28,974 bases of DNA from Vibrio tasmaniensis 1F-187 (GTDB lineage: Bacteria; Pseudomonadota; Gammaproteobacteria; Enterobacterales; Vibrionaceae). The notes beneath the pieces are model-generated. The model was given only the letters and a program-made list of their open reading frames with translations. It made no database searches and had not been told where the DNA came from. The translations under genes and the position numbers were made by a program. The DNA lies in NCBI RefSeq assembly GCF_000272405.2, contig NZ_AJZM02000048.1:1-28974 (forward strand). Direction: 5' to 3'. Below, one piece after another: positions 1-6,375 of the stretch; positions within the stretch are counted from its first letter, which is position 1, and the number at the start of each line of letters is the position of its first letter.

Positions 1-276
1 GGTGGATTGATGGTATTTGGTGCCATCTTTGCGGTGAACTCATCACTTCACTCATACCTGATTGTGAGTTACGCGAAAGGCGATGGGGTTTCTCTTGATG
101 TTGGTTTCTACTACATGGCAAACGCGATGGGTCGCTTGATTGGCACGATATTGTCGGGCTTGGTATTCCAGATGGCCGGTTTGTCTGCGTGTCTGTGGGT
201 ATCCTTCGCATTCTTAGCGATAACGACGGTGATCTCTCTGCGTTTACCTAAAGTGCCGCAAATCTCAGCGGCATAA
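1..276 (+). CDS. arsJ: ArsJ-like MFS efflux protein, C-terminal fragment
   Basis: This is the last 91 codons of a gene that starts left of the window; the frame is open from base 1 and ends at TAA 274-276. The visible part is hydrophobic and carries about two and a half transmembrane segments, with the stretch GFYYMANAMGRLIGT, as in the C-terminal half of major facilitator transporters. The wording of this stretch resembles ArsJ, an inner-membrane exporter of the organoarsenical 1-arseno-3-phosphoglycerate made by a partner GAPDH, usually found beside arsR and gapdh genes. Those partners would lie upstream and cannot be seen, so the ArsJ call rests on protein resemblance alone. A generic MFS transporter is the alternative. 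An intrinsic terminator follows at 384-420. Confidence 0.6.
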   Translation, partial: GGLMVFGAIFAVNSSLHSYLIVSYAKGDGVSLDVGFYYMANAMGRLIGTILSGLVFQMAGLSACLWVSFAFLAITTVISLRLPKVPQISAA

Positions 277-383
277 GCTTCAGCCGCATGAGCCTCATTT
301 GTAAGAGTGAAAGTCGCATTGCTTAGGTCGGGTAACCTAGAGTCGAATAAGTTAAATTCGCGATAAGTATCTTCTTTAACGCT

Positions 384-420
384 AAGCTGACTTGGTATTT
401 ATTCCGGTCAGCTTTTTTAT
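384..420 (+). terminator. Intrinsic terminator after the ArsJ-like gene
   Basis: AAGCTGAC at 384-391 pairs with GTCAGCTT at 407-414. The stem can extend inward through GG/CC pairs (394-395 with 404-405), and a run of six T (413-418) follows. It separates the efflux gene from the acyltransferase gene, whose start codon lies about 40 bases further on. Confidence 0.75.
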
Positions 421-459
421 TGCTATAGTAGAATGATTGAATATTAATCAGGCATTTAC

Positions 460-1473
460 ATGAAGCAGCGAATTCTCTTTTTTGATTTAGCACGATGTGT
501 CGCGGCCATAGCTGTTATCGCGATTCATGTTTTGGCGCCTTATCGTAATGAATTAAGCACCATTCCTTTCGGTGAGTGGCTGACTGCCATTACGGTGAAT
601 GGTTTCAGCCGCTGGGCAGTGCCTGTGTTCATCTTGATTTCTGGTGCATTGATGCTGAGTGATCAGCGCCCGTTTGACGCCAAATACTACCTCAAGCGCC
701 GTCTGGGTAAGGTACTGATCCCATTCATTGTTTGGTCGCTTTTCTATACCTACCTATCAGGTTGGTCGCTAATGGGTTTTGATGCGGACGTCAGTTGGGA
801 GGTTTTGCTCAATAGTTATCATCACTACACGTACTATCACCTTGGTTTCTTCTATTACTTCATCCCACTCTACTTTGTGATTCCTTTTTTACAGATCATG
901 GTCAGAAAGTACGGTGATAGATCTGTCTATGCCTTTACGGCGGTATGGTTGTTCACAACGTTATTGTTCTTATTGAAAATCGATGGCCCTTGGAGTCACG
1001 AGTTGTGGTTGTACACCGGGTACTTACCGTTGGGTTACCTGCTGTATAAGATGGTTCCACTTAACAAGATGACTGTCGGCGTGAGTGTGTTACTTGGTGG
1101 ATTAGCGTTACTGACCACGGTTTATATGGTGGTTGATGCAAGTTTGGTCGCAGAAGAATACACGGTAGGGCGTTGGTTATCTTACAAGACGTTGAACACC
1201 GTATTAGCGGCGAGCATGGTGTTCATGGTGTGCCGTTACTATGGTGAAGGCTTGTCTGAGAAGAGCAATCAAGTGGTTGGTTTTATCAGTAAACACAGCT
1301 TAGGTATTTATCTGCTGCACCCGATTTTCTTATGGCCAATGAAAGAGTTCGGTTGGTACCAAGGACACCCTGCTTGGGTTATTCCATTATGGATTGTGAT
1401 CAGCGGAGCTGGCGCGTTATGGATGAGCTGGTTGGTCTCTAAGTCAGAGAAAACACGTTGGTTATTGCCTTAG
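460..1473 (+). CDS. Acyltransferase 3 family integral-membrane protein
   Basis: The 337-residue protein is hydrophobic along its whole length, with about ten predicted membrane segments and no separate soluble domain. The N-terminus shows the family signature: FFDLARCVAAIAVIAIH with His23, then RWAVPVFILISGAL around residues 51-64 and KRRLGKVLIPFIVWS near 83-97. This family transfers acetyl or other acyl groups from the cytoplasm to surface sugars or lipids; E. coli WecH (enterobacterial common antigen O-acetylation) is a member of similar size. No polysaccharide genes are next to it, so the acceptor cannot be inferred. The ATG at 460 is preceded by a weak CAGG eight bases upstream. It appears to be a single-gene unit, since it follows a terminator and faces the oppositely oriented DUF2500 gene. 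Confidence 0.85.
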   Translation: MKQRILFFDLARCVAAIAVIAIHVLAPYRNELSTIPFGEWLTAITVNGFSRWAVPVFILISGALMLSDQRPFDAKYYLKRRLGKVLIPFIVWSLFYTYLSGWSLMGFDADVSWEVLLNSYHHYTYYHLGFFYYFIPLYFVIPFLQIMVRKYGDRSVYAFTAVWLFTTLLFLLKIDGPWSHELWLYTGYLPLGYLLYKMVPLNKMTVGVSVLLGGLALLTTVYMVVDASLVAEEYTVGRWLSYKTLNTVLAASMVFMVCRYYGEGLSEKSNQVVGFISKHSLGIYLLHPIFLWPMKEFGWYQGHPAWVIPLWIVISGAGALWMSWLVSKSEKTRWLLP

Positions 1474-1533
1474 CGGTGGGTGCTAAGGCTTTCTGATGGA
1501 TTGCTTAGAAGATACAGTTGAAGTACCTAATGT

Positions 1534-1863
1534 TTAGCGCTTCAATGCAAAGTGTAAAAACTTATCGCCTTGGTAGGTTAAGGTACCTTTGTCGCCAGGG
1601 TTCAGGGCGTGGAAGTAGTGGATTCCGACTTGGAACTCTCGTTTTGGACCAACCACACCACGTTGAACGTAAATCCAATACTCTTGATCTTCTTGGCCAG
1701 GTTCTGCATCAGGAAGGTCGATGGATTGTTTGTCCAACACAGTGACGTTCACTTTCTTTTCTGGCGCATTTTCACCTTGTGAGTGCTTTCGATAGAAACC
1801 AAAAAATACCCAAGCCGCTAGACCGGCGAGTGCAAAGATGGCAAAAAAGAGTGAATTAGGCAT
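1534..1863 (-). CDS. yhhM: DUF2500 family membrane-anchored protein (YhhM-like)
   Basis: The 109-residue protein has one N-terminal membrane helix (about residues 5-23, FFAIFALAGLAAWVFFGFY) and then a soluble beta-rich domain, the layout of DUF2500. E. coli YhhM belongs to this family; its function is unknown. In E. coli yhhM sits beside yhhL, yhhN and rsmD, and relatives of all of those are found within 5 kb here, which supports the assignment. The start is well defined: GGAGG lies five bases before the ATG (complement of 1861-1863). The gene runs toward the acyltransferase gene with a 60-bp gap. The side of the membrane on which the domain lies cannot be told from the sequence. Confidence 0.8.
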   Translation of the reverse strand: MPNSLFFAIFALAGLAAWVFFGFYRKHSQGENAPEKKVNVTVLDKQSIDLPDAEPGQEDQEYWIYVQRGVVGPKREFQVGIHYFHALNPGDKGTLTYQGDKFLHFALKR

Positions 1864-2107
1864 GTAACCTCCATGTAGTCGTGATGGTTATTCTAATCTT
1901 TCAAGCAATAGGGATATGTGTTTCAAGCCGTTATTCGTGAACTGTTGTAAGCCAAGCTGATTATTTTTCGGCAGACATCACATTTAGAGGCCAGTTTGGG
2001 ATAAAGCATTGTTATTTATTGTCTCTTTCTCTCGTAAATAACAGTGATTTTGTATAAGAATAGGGAAATGCTCGACTAGAATTATAGTGTGGAGTGGGAG
2101 GGCTAAT

Positions 2108-2482
2108 ATGACCGATATTGAAAAAGTGGTGACAAGAACTCGTAATATAGAGAAATTATTGAGGCTTCAATATCATGCCGAAGGCGAAGGATTGCATGAG
2201 CTTGTAACAAGCTGTGAAGAAAGGCTACCGCACGATATGGTGAGCAAACTGCGTTATATCGCAACGTGTCGTAATAAGGTAGTCAATGAGCATGAGGCTA
2301 AGTTGGAAGACCAGCATAAGTTCATCATGATGTGTAACGACTGTGAGAAGGAGTTGACTCCACGTAGTGGTCGTTTTATTTGGCGAGTTGCAATCTTACT
2401 GATGATGGCAATGACTTTAGCTGCTGCTGGTTTCTATTATGCGAACTGGGATGTGTTAACACTGCATCTGTTTTCGAAATGA
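2108..2482 (+). CDS. Tail-anchored DUF4145/HEPN-like small protein
   Basis: The preferred start is the ATG at 2108, behind GGGAGGG; a GTG 21 bases upstream (2087) is less likely because it precedes the ribosome-binding site. The 124-residue product has a helical N-terminal part (about residues 4-85) and one membrane helix near the C-terminus (about 91-112) with only a short tail, so it is probably tail-anchored with the domain in the cytoplasm. Residues 49-62 contain RYIATCRNKVVNEH, in which Arg55 and His62 form an R-x6-H pattern like that of HEPN folds; DUF4145 proteins share this pattern. HEPN proteins are often ribonucleases or nucleotide-binding partners, but no activity is shown here and no nucleotidyltransferase partner gene is adjacent. 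Four cysteines (Cys36, Cys54, Cys76, Cys79) are present. The family assignment is tentative. Confidence 0.7.
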   Translation: MTDIEKVVTRTRNIEKLLRLQYHAEGEGLHELVTSCEERLPHDMVSKLRYIATCRNKVVNEHEAKLEDQHKFIMMCNDCEKELTPRSGRFIWRVAILLMMAMTLAAAGFYYANWDVLTLHLFSK

Positions 2483-2493
2483 AAAAATTGAAC

Positions 2494-2527
2494 AAAAAAA
2501 GGGACGCTAATGGCGTCCCTTTTTTTA
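2494..2527. terminator. Bidirectional terminator between the HEPN-like gene and the micro-ORF
   Basis: The perfect stem GGGACGC (2501-2507) / GCGTCCC (2513-2519) is flanked by seven A on the left (2494-2500) and seven T on the right (2520-2526), so it can act in both directions. It ends the HEPN-like gene on the plus strand and would also end the minus-strand micro-ORF whose stop codon is at 2540. Confidence 0.9.
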
Positions 2528-2539
2528 TCTGTAACTTGC

Positions 2540-2620
2540 TTAGTACATCATCGGTAGTGTCATTAGACCTACAACTACCGCGATCATTACAAGTCCTTGT
2601 CTTTGCGAAGATGAAATCAT
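2540..2620 (-). CDS. 26-residue single-span membrane micro-protein
   Basis: The ORF reads MISSSQRQGLVMIAVVVGLM followed by TLPMMY and TAA. A strong AGGAG lies eight bases upstream of the ATG, and a good terminator (2494-2527) sits just after the stop. The product would have a short polar N-terminus with one Arg and then about 17 hydrophobic residues, typical of a single-span small inner-membrane protein. A weak promoter-like pair, TTGATC and TATTCT with an 18-base spacer, can be drawn upstream on the minus strand. I do not recognise the family. The combination of ribosome-binding site, membrane helix and terminator argues that it is a real gene, although a 27-codon ORF can arise by chance. 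Confidence 0.6.
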   Translation of the reverse strand: MISSSQRQGLVMIAVVVGLMTLPMMY

Positions 2621-3410
2621 AACACTACTCCTAAATTTGGTTGTCTCTCGCTATGTTTTAAAGAATAGCACTACTTATGGCTTTAGATCAAGAATTACTT
2701 TCGAAGCCTTTAAAAGTGATAGAAAACTATTGGGTTTTCTATCACTTTTGCTATGTTTTACTGTGTGTTTTGGGGAGCTCTTATTTTGTTCGTTATGATT
2801 TTTTTTTGTTCTCATTTGTTTTAAGTTGTTGTTTTGTAATGGTCATTTTGTGTAATTTATATTGTTAAAGGTTGTTAAACTGTATTAATGGGGCTTGGTG
2901 GTGTCTAGGTTTGTTTAATTAAGCTTTATAGGTTTTAGGTTTGATTTTTGTGATGGTTTTTTGACAGGAAGCTTAGCTAAACCTGACAAAGTGGTTTTTA
3001 TAAAGGTAATTTACGCACTTTGTAAGTCTAGGTTTGTATAGTGTTGGAAAGTTCTATGTAAGTCTGCTTTTTGATTTTAAGTGTTTGTTTTTAATGTGTT
3101 TGTGCATTTTATTTTGAACTTTTAGTTATGTGGTATTTGCAATATATAGCGACATATTGTGGCGTTGGTAGGATAGAAGTGATTGGAATTTAAGTTTGGG
3201 TTCTCTAGCGTCAATTTATATGAGTTTTCCGAACAATGAGTCTATTTTAAAAGGAATAATCACTATCGCTGAGGGTATTGTGACGACTTCAATCTAAAGA
3301 TGCTCTTTTTAGTGGAAGCGTAATCAAGATCCAATTTTGAAGGGCTGAGGCTTTACATCAACACCCGTGTGCCTAGACTGGCGACGATTAAAAGCAATAG
3401 GGCAAATGAT
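2621..3410. other. T-rich intergenic region without a convincing gene
   Basis: Between the micro-ORF and the yhhN-like gene lie about 790 bases. From about 2750 to 3130 the plus strand is very rich in T and poor in C: 2761-2820 has 36 T in 60 bases. It holds a 16-bp hairpin (2712-2749), a 12-nt direct repeat GTCTAGGTTTGT (2903-2914 and 3026-3037), a second repeat TGTAAGTCT (3021-3029 and 3057-3065), and an inverted repeat ACAAAGTG / CACTTTGT (2986-2993 and 3016-3023). The longest ORF (2677-2868) runs through the hairpin and looks like a by-product of T-rich sequence. A regulatory RNA or a decayed gene is possible; neither is shown. Confidence 0.6.
2712..2749. repeat. Perfect 16-bp inverted repeat (hairpin)
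   Basis: AAAAGTGATAGAAAAC (2712-2727) is exactly complementary to GTTTTCTATCACTTTT (2734-2749), with a six-base loop. The outer A4/T4 ends give terminator-like T tracts on either strand, but the stem is A/T-rich and no gene clearly ends here. Confidence 0.7.
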
Positions 3411-4031
3411 ATGTGGAGTTGGTTGGCGGTTTCCTTGTCTGGTATTGGAGCAATAACAGGAACGAAACATGGGCATATCGGTCAGGCTTTATTGTATAAG
3501 GTCTTTACCTTTGTATTATTGGCGACTATTGCTCTAACTCAATCTGTTGTCGTTGATTTTACCTATTGGGTAGTCGCTGGGTTAGCGATATCCGCGATCG
3601 CAGATGTGCTTCATACTGTTACTCAAAAACGTCTTCTGCATTTTGTGTGTTTCCTGTTGGCTCAACTTTGTTACAGCAAAGCATTTTGGTTACAGCTATC
3701 AGGAGAAATGGTCTGGTGGTTGTTCGCGCTGCTGTTAGCTGCATGTATCGTTGCTTTCTTCCTATTACTCCCTCGCTTAGACAAACTCGTTTTTCCAGTG
3801 GTTATCATGGGTATTGTGCTCATTCAGCTTGCTTGGGCCTCTGGTGAAGTCTGGTTACTTGAGCCTCAGCTATCACATGCTGTTGGTTTTGTTGGTTGCT
3901 GCGTGCTGCTGCTTTCCGCATTGGCGTACGCCCTAAATTTCTATCGCAGCCCAATCAAGGGCGCTTACTTTTGGGTAACGGGCAGTTATTTTCTTGCACA
4001 CGCTCTCATCGTTGCTTCCCTCACCATTTAG
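3411..4031 (+). CDS. yhhN: YhhN/TMEM86 family membrane protein
   Basis: The 206-residue protein begins at ATG 3411, preceded by a weak AGGG; a GTG 42 bases upstream (3369) would add a polar tail not usual in the family. It has seven to eight predicted membrane helices and the YhhN-family pattern: YKVFTFVLLA near the first helices, then a polar stretch GLAISAIADVLH with a conserved Asp. Animal members (TMEM86) are lysoplasmalogenases that cleave the vinyl-ether bond of lysoplasmalogens; the role of the bacterial proteins is not settled. It stands alone on the plus strand between the T-rich region and the yecH-like gene. Its relatives in E. coli sit with yhhL, yhhM and rsmD, as here. Confidence 0.85.
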   Translation: MWSWLAVSLSGIGAITGTKHGHIGQALLYKVFTFVLLATIALTQSVVVDFTYWVVAGLAISAIADVLHTVTQKRLLHFVCFLLAQLCYSKAFWLQLSGEMVWWLFALLLAACIVAFFLLLPRLDKLVFPVVIMGIVLIQLAWASGEVWLLEPQLSHAVGFVGCCVLLLSALAYALNFYRSPIKGAYFWVTGSYFLAHALIVASLTI

Positions 4032-4121
4032 GGTAGAGCTAGCTTAATTCTGAGCTACATCAAGGCAGCTTAGATGAAAATAGGTACTCTACGTCTACTT
4101 CATTAAACATGAGATAGAGTT

Positions 4122-4358
4122 ATGACCACTGAAATCCACGCACACAACGTTTTAAACCTACTGAGTGAAAAGCCACTGACTCGTGAAGAATTGACGCAAG
4201 AGCTCGCTCAAACCTATGGCGCTGAAGCTCGCTTTCATACGTGTAAGCTGAACGGTCTGGATTTAGATGGATTGCTGAAATTTTTCCTGAAAATGGAAAA
4301 GGTCGTGATCATTGATGACAAGCTTTGCACTAATCGCGAACGTGTTTGTAATCACTGA
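4122..4358 (+). CDS. yecH: YecH family metal-binding protein
   Basis: This 78-residue soluble protein matches the DUF2492/YecH pattern from end to end: HAHNVLN at residues 6-12, ARFHTC at 36-41 and a C-terminal CTNRERVCNH. The possible metal ligands are His6, His8, His39, Cys41, Cys69, Cys76 and His78. E. coli YecH has the same pattern and length. The function is unknown and the metal is not known from sequence. The ATG at 4122 has GAGATAGAG shortly upstream. It follows the yhhN-like gene after 90 bases and may have its own promoter; no terminator is obvious on either side. Confidence 0.88.
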   Translation: MTTEIHAHNVLNLLSEKPLTREELTQELAQTYGAEARFHTCKLNGLDLDGLLKFFLKMEKVVIIDDKLCTNRERVCNH

Positions 4359-4563
4359 TCTTGAATGACCATCAGTTCTTGTCGCCAGTGAACTGTGATT
4401 AGCGAGTGGATGCGATATTCTTGGCTCCACTCCGACCATTTCTCCCTCGTTTGGCTCTCATAAATACACTTCCAATAACGTAAATTTCTAAGTTTGTTAC
4501 TGTGTTCGAAAATCAATCTTGAGGCTGCTATACTCCGCGCACTTACGCTTTCGAGACAAACTT

Positions 4564-5148
4564 ATGGAAATTTTATCTGCAGCGACCATGCTGTTTCTTA
4601 TTATGGATCCGCTTGGCAACTTACCAATCGTGCTTTCTATCCTTAAGCATATTGATCCGAAGCGTCGCCGTATTGTTCTTGTTCGCGAACTAATGTTTGC
4701 GCTGATTATCCTGCTGCTGTTCTTGTTTGCTGGTCAAAGCATCATGAACTTCCTGCATGTGCAGCCTGAAACCTTGAGTATCTCTGGCGGTATTATTCTG
4801 TTTATCATCGCGATTAAGATGATTTTCCCAAGTGCGGGTAGTATTACTGGCCTCGCGGCGGGTGAAGAACCGTTTATTGTGCCGATGGCGATCCCTATGA
4901 TTGCTGGCCCTTCAGTGATTGCGGCATTGATTCTTTTGTCGACACAGCATCCTGACAACATGTTAGAGCTTTCAGGCGCAGTGATGCTGGCTTGGGGCGC
5001 GACCTTCTTTATTCTGATGTTTAATGGCTTCTTCCTACGAGTACTAGGTGAGAGAGGCCTTAAAGCCATCGAACGCTTGATGGGCCTGTTGTTGGTTATG
5101 CTGTCGACGCAAATGTTCCTAGATGGTGTAAAGGGCTACATGGGCTAA
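4564..5148 (+). CDS. yhgN: MarC/NAAT family inner-membrane protein YhgN
   Basis: The 194-residue protein starts at ATG 4564, with GAG eight bases upstream; an in-frame start at 4519 would add a charged extension that does not fit the family. Six membrane helices are predicted. The first helix carries the MarC-family signature FLIMDPLGNLPIVLSIL, and the centre has PMAIPMIAGPSVIAALILL, a second half-repeat of the same kind. E. coli YhgN is 197 residues. MarC proteins were once linked to multiple antibiotic resistance, but this was not upheld and the substrate is unknown. Downstream is a strong hairpin at 5169-5200 shared with the convergent yhhL-like gene. Confidence 0.9.
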   Translation: MEILSAATMLFLIMDPLGNLPIVLSILKHIDPKRRRIVLVRELMFALIILLLFLFAGQSIMNFLHVQPETLSISGGIILFIIAIKMIFPSAGSITGLAAGEEPFIVPMAIPMIAGPSVIAALILLSTQHPDNMLELSGAVMLAWGATFFILMFNGFFLRVLGERGLKAIERLMGLLLVMLSTQMFLDGVKGYMG

Positions 5149-5168
5149 CATCAGTATCATCGCTGAAT

Positions 5169-5200
5169 AAAAAAACGCCGCTCAAATGAGCGGCGCTTTT
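5169..5200. terminator. Terminator between the convergent yhgN and yhhL genes
   Basis: CGCCGCTC (5176-5183) pairs with GAGCGGCG (5188-5195). Seven A precede the stem (5169-5175), so read on the minus strand it is a strong terminator for the rsmD-yhhL unit. On the plus strand the tail is C followed by four T, adequate for yhgN. Confidence 0.88.
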
Positions 5201-5265
5201 GTATCAACTGTTTCTGTCATGATGTTTTCTGTCGCTAAGCGTTTTATATCTAAGCTTAAGCTTTA

Positions 5266-5532
5266 TTACATCATGTGTTTGCGTCGGATATCGAGTAGGG
5301 CAAAGACGCCGAAAATCAATATGGACCACTTCTCCCAACGTGACATTTCGATCTTATCGCCAAAAGCACCGATGAAAATCAGCATCTGCAGGCCGTGCAT
5401 GAAGAATAAGAATGCTGTCATGATATAAAGCGCAATCGCAGCATTACCCGGGAATGGGTAGAAAATATTGGCGATTAAGATAAACCAAACAAAGGCGATG
5501 GCTGCTTTTGCTAGTGGAAGCAAGAACTTCAT
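5266..5532 (-). CDS. yhhL: DUF1145 family small membrane protein (YhhL-like)
   Basis: The 88-residue protein has three predicted membrane helices and the DUF1145 pattern, including NIFYPFPG near residue 22 and FFMHGLQ near residue 43. E. coli YhhL is the same kind of protein and sits directly after rsmD, as here. Only 10 bases separate the rsmD stop from this start, and the AGGAG ribosome-binding site (seven bases before the ATG) overlaps the rsmD stop codon, so the two genes are probably co-transcribed and translationally coupled. Function unknown. Confidence 0.88.
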   Translation of the reverse strand: MKFLLPLAKAAIAFVWFILIANIFYPFPGNAAIALYIMTAFLFFMHGLQMLIFIGAFGDKIEMSRWEKWSILIFGVFALLDIRRKHMM

Positions 5533-5542
5533 TCAATAACTC

Positions 5543-6145
5543 CTATTCTTCAGTGATTCGATTGAACAGTCGGTAGCTCGACTGGCCAGTGGTCTTATCG
5601 CGGTGTAATTCCCAGTTTTCTGGCATAGCTTCGAGTTTTAGCTCTTTCTCTGTCTCGACGTAAATGATGGCGTTGTCGGCAAGCCAACCGTTGCTCTCAA
5701 GCAGTTGTACTGTTTCTGCGAGTAAGCCTTTACGAAATGGAGGATCGAGAAAGACCATATCGTAAGGAGTGCCTGGCTGCTTAAGAAAAGAGATAGCATC
5801 AGTGTTGACTACATTGATGTTGTCTGCTTTGAGCTCTTTCGCGTTATCAGAAAGCTGTTTGGCCGCTTTTTGATTCATTTCGAGCAGTGTCACCATTTTT
5901 GCTTGGCGAGAAGCGGCTTCAAAACCTAGACCACCAGAACCGGCGAATACATCCAAGCAGGTCGAATGTGGGATATCTTGTGCCACCCAGTTAAAGAGTG
6001 TTTCTTTGACTCGGTCAATGGTTGGGCGTAATCCTTCTAAATCATGAACAGGCAGCTTTCTACCTCTCCATGAGCCACTAATAATTCGAACAAAGCCTCC
6101 GGATGGCTTTTTTTGTGATGTGTTTTGCTGGCGACGTCTTACCAT
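5543..6145 (-). CDS. rsmD: 16S rRNA m2G966 methyltransferase RsmD
   Basis: RsmD uses S-adenosylmethionine to methylate N2 of G966 in 16S rRNA during 30S assembly. The 200-residue protein has RIISGSWRGRKLPV near the N-terminus, the SAM-binding motif LDVFAGSGGLGFEA at residues 64-77, an acidic residue in TLLEMN for the ribose, and the catalytic DPPF at 134-137. E. coli RsmD is 198 residues. The chosen ATG is the complement of 6143-6145; an in-frame start 93 bases further out would add a stretch lacking family resemblance. The gene is divergent from ftsY, the same arrangement as in E. coli. A TATAGT -10-like box can be seen about 40 bases upstream of the start, but without a good -35. Confidence 0.95.
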   Translation of the reverse strand: MVRRRQQNTSQKKPSGGFVRIISGSWRGRKLPVHDLEGLRPTIDRVKETLFNWVAQDIPHSTCLDVFAGSGGLGFEAASRQAKMVTLLEMNQKAAKQLSDNAKELKADNINVVNTDAISFLKQPGTPYDMVFLDPPFRKGLLAETVQLLESNGWLADNAIIYVETEKELKLEAMPENWELHRDKTTGQSSYRLFNRITEE

Positions 6146-6375
6146 AGATTTTTTGACCGCTAATAAAGTGATACTATACCGAGCCCAATTTAAGTGGGTT
6201 CGAGTATTAAATAAATTTACAATGACAAAGTGTATCAAGCTAAAAGCAAACTTATCACTGCTTTGTCATTTTTCTTTACTATTCGTTTGTACAAGCTTGT
6301 ATTGTATAACAATAGCAAAGAGTCGACGTGTATTAAGTCAATACAGCTAATTAGTAGATCTAGGAAACTCCTCTG

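Noticed and set aside
2677..2868. 63-codon ORF in the T-rich region, rich in Phe, Cys and Val
   Set aside because: It has no ribosome-binding site, runs straight through the 16-bp hairpin, and its composition follows from the T-rich DNA (TTT, TGT, GTT codons).
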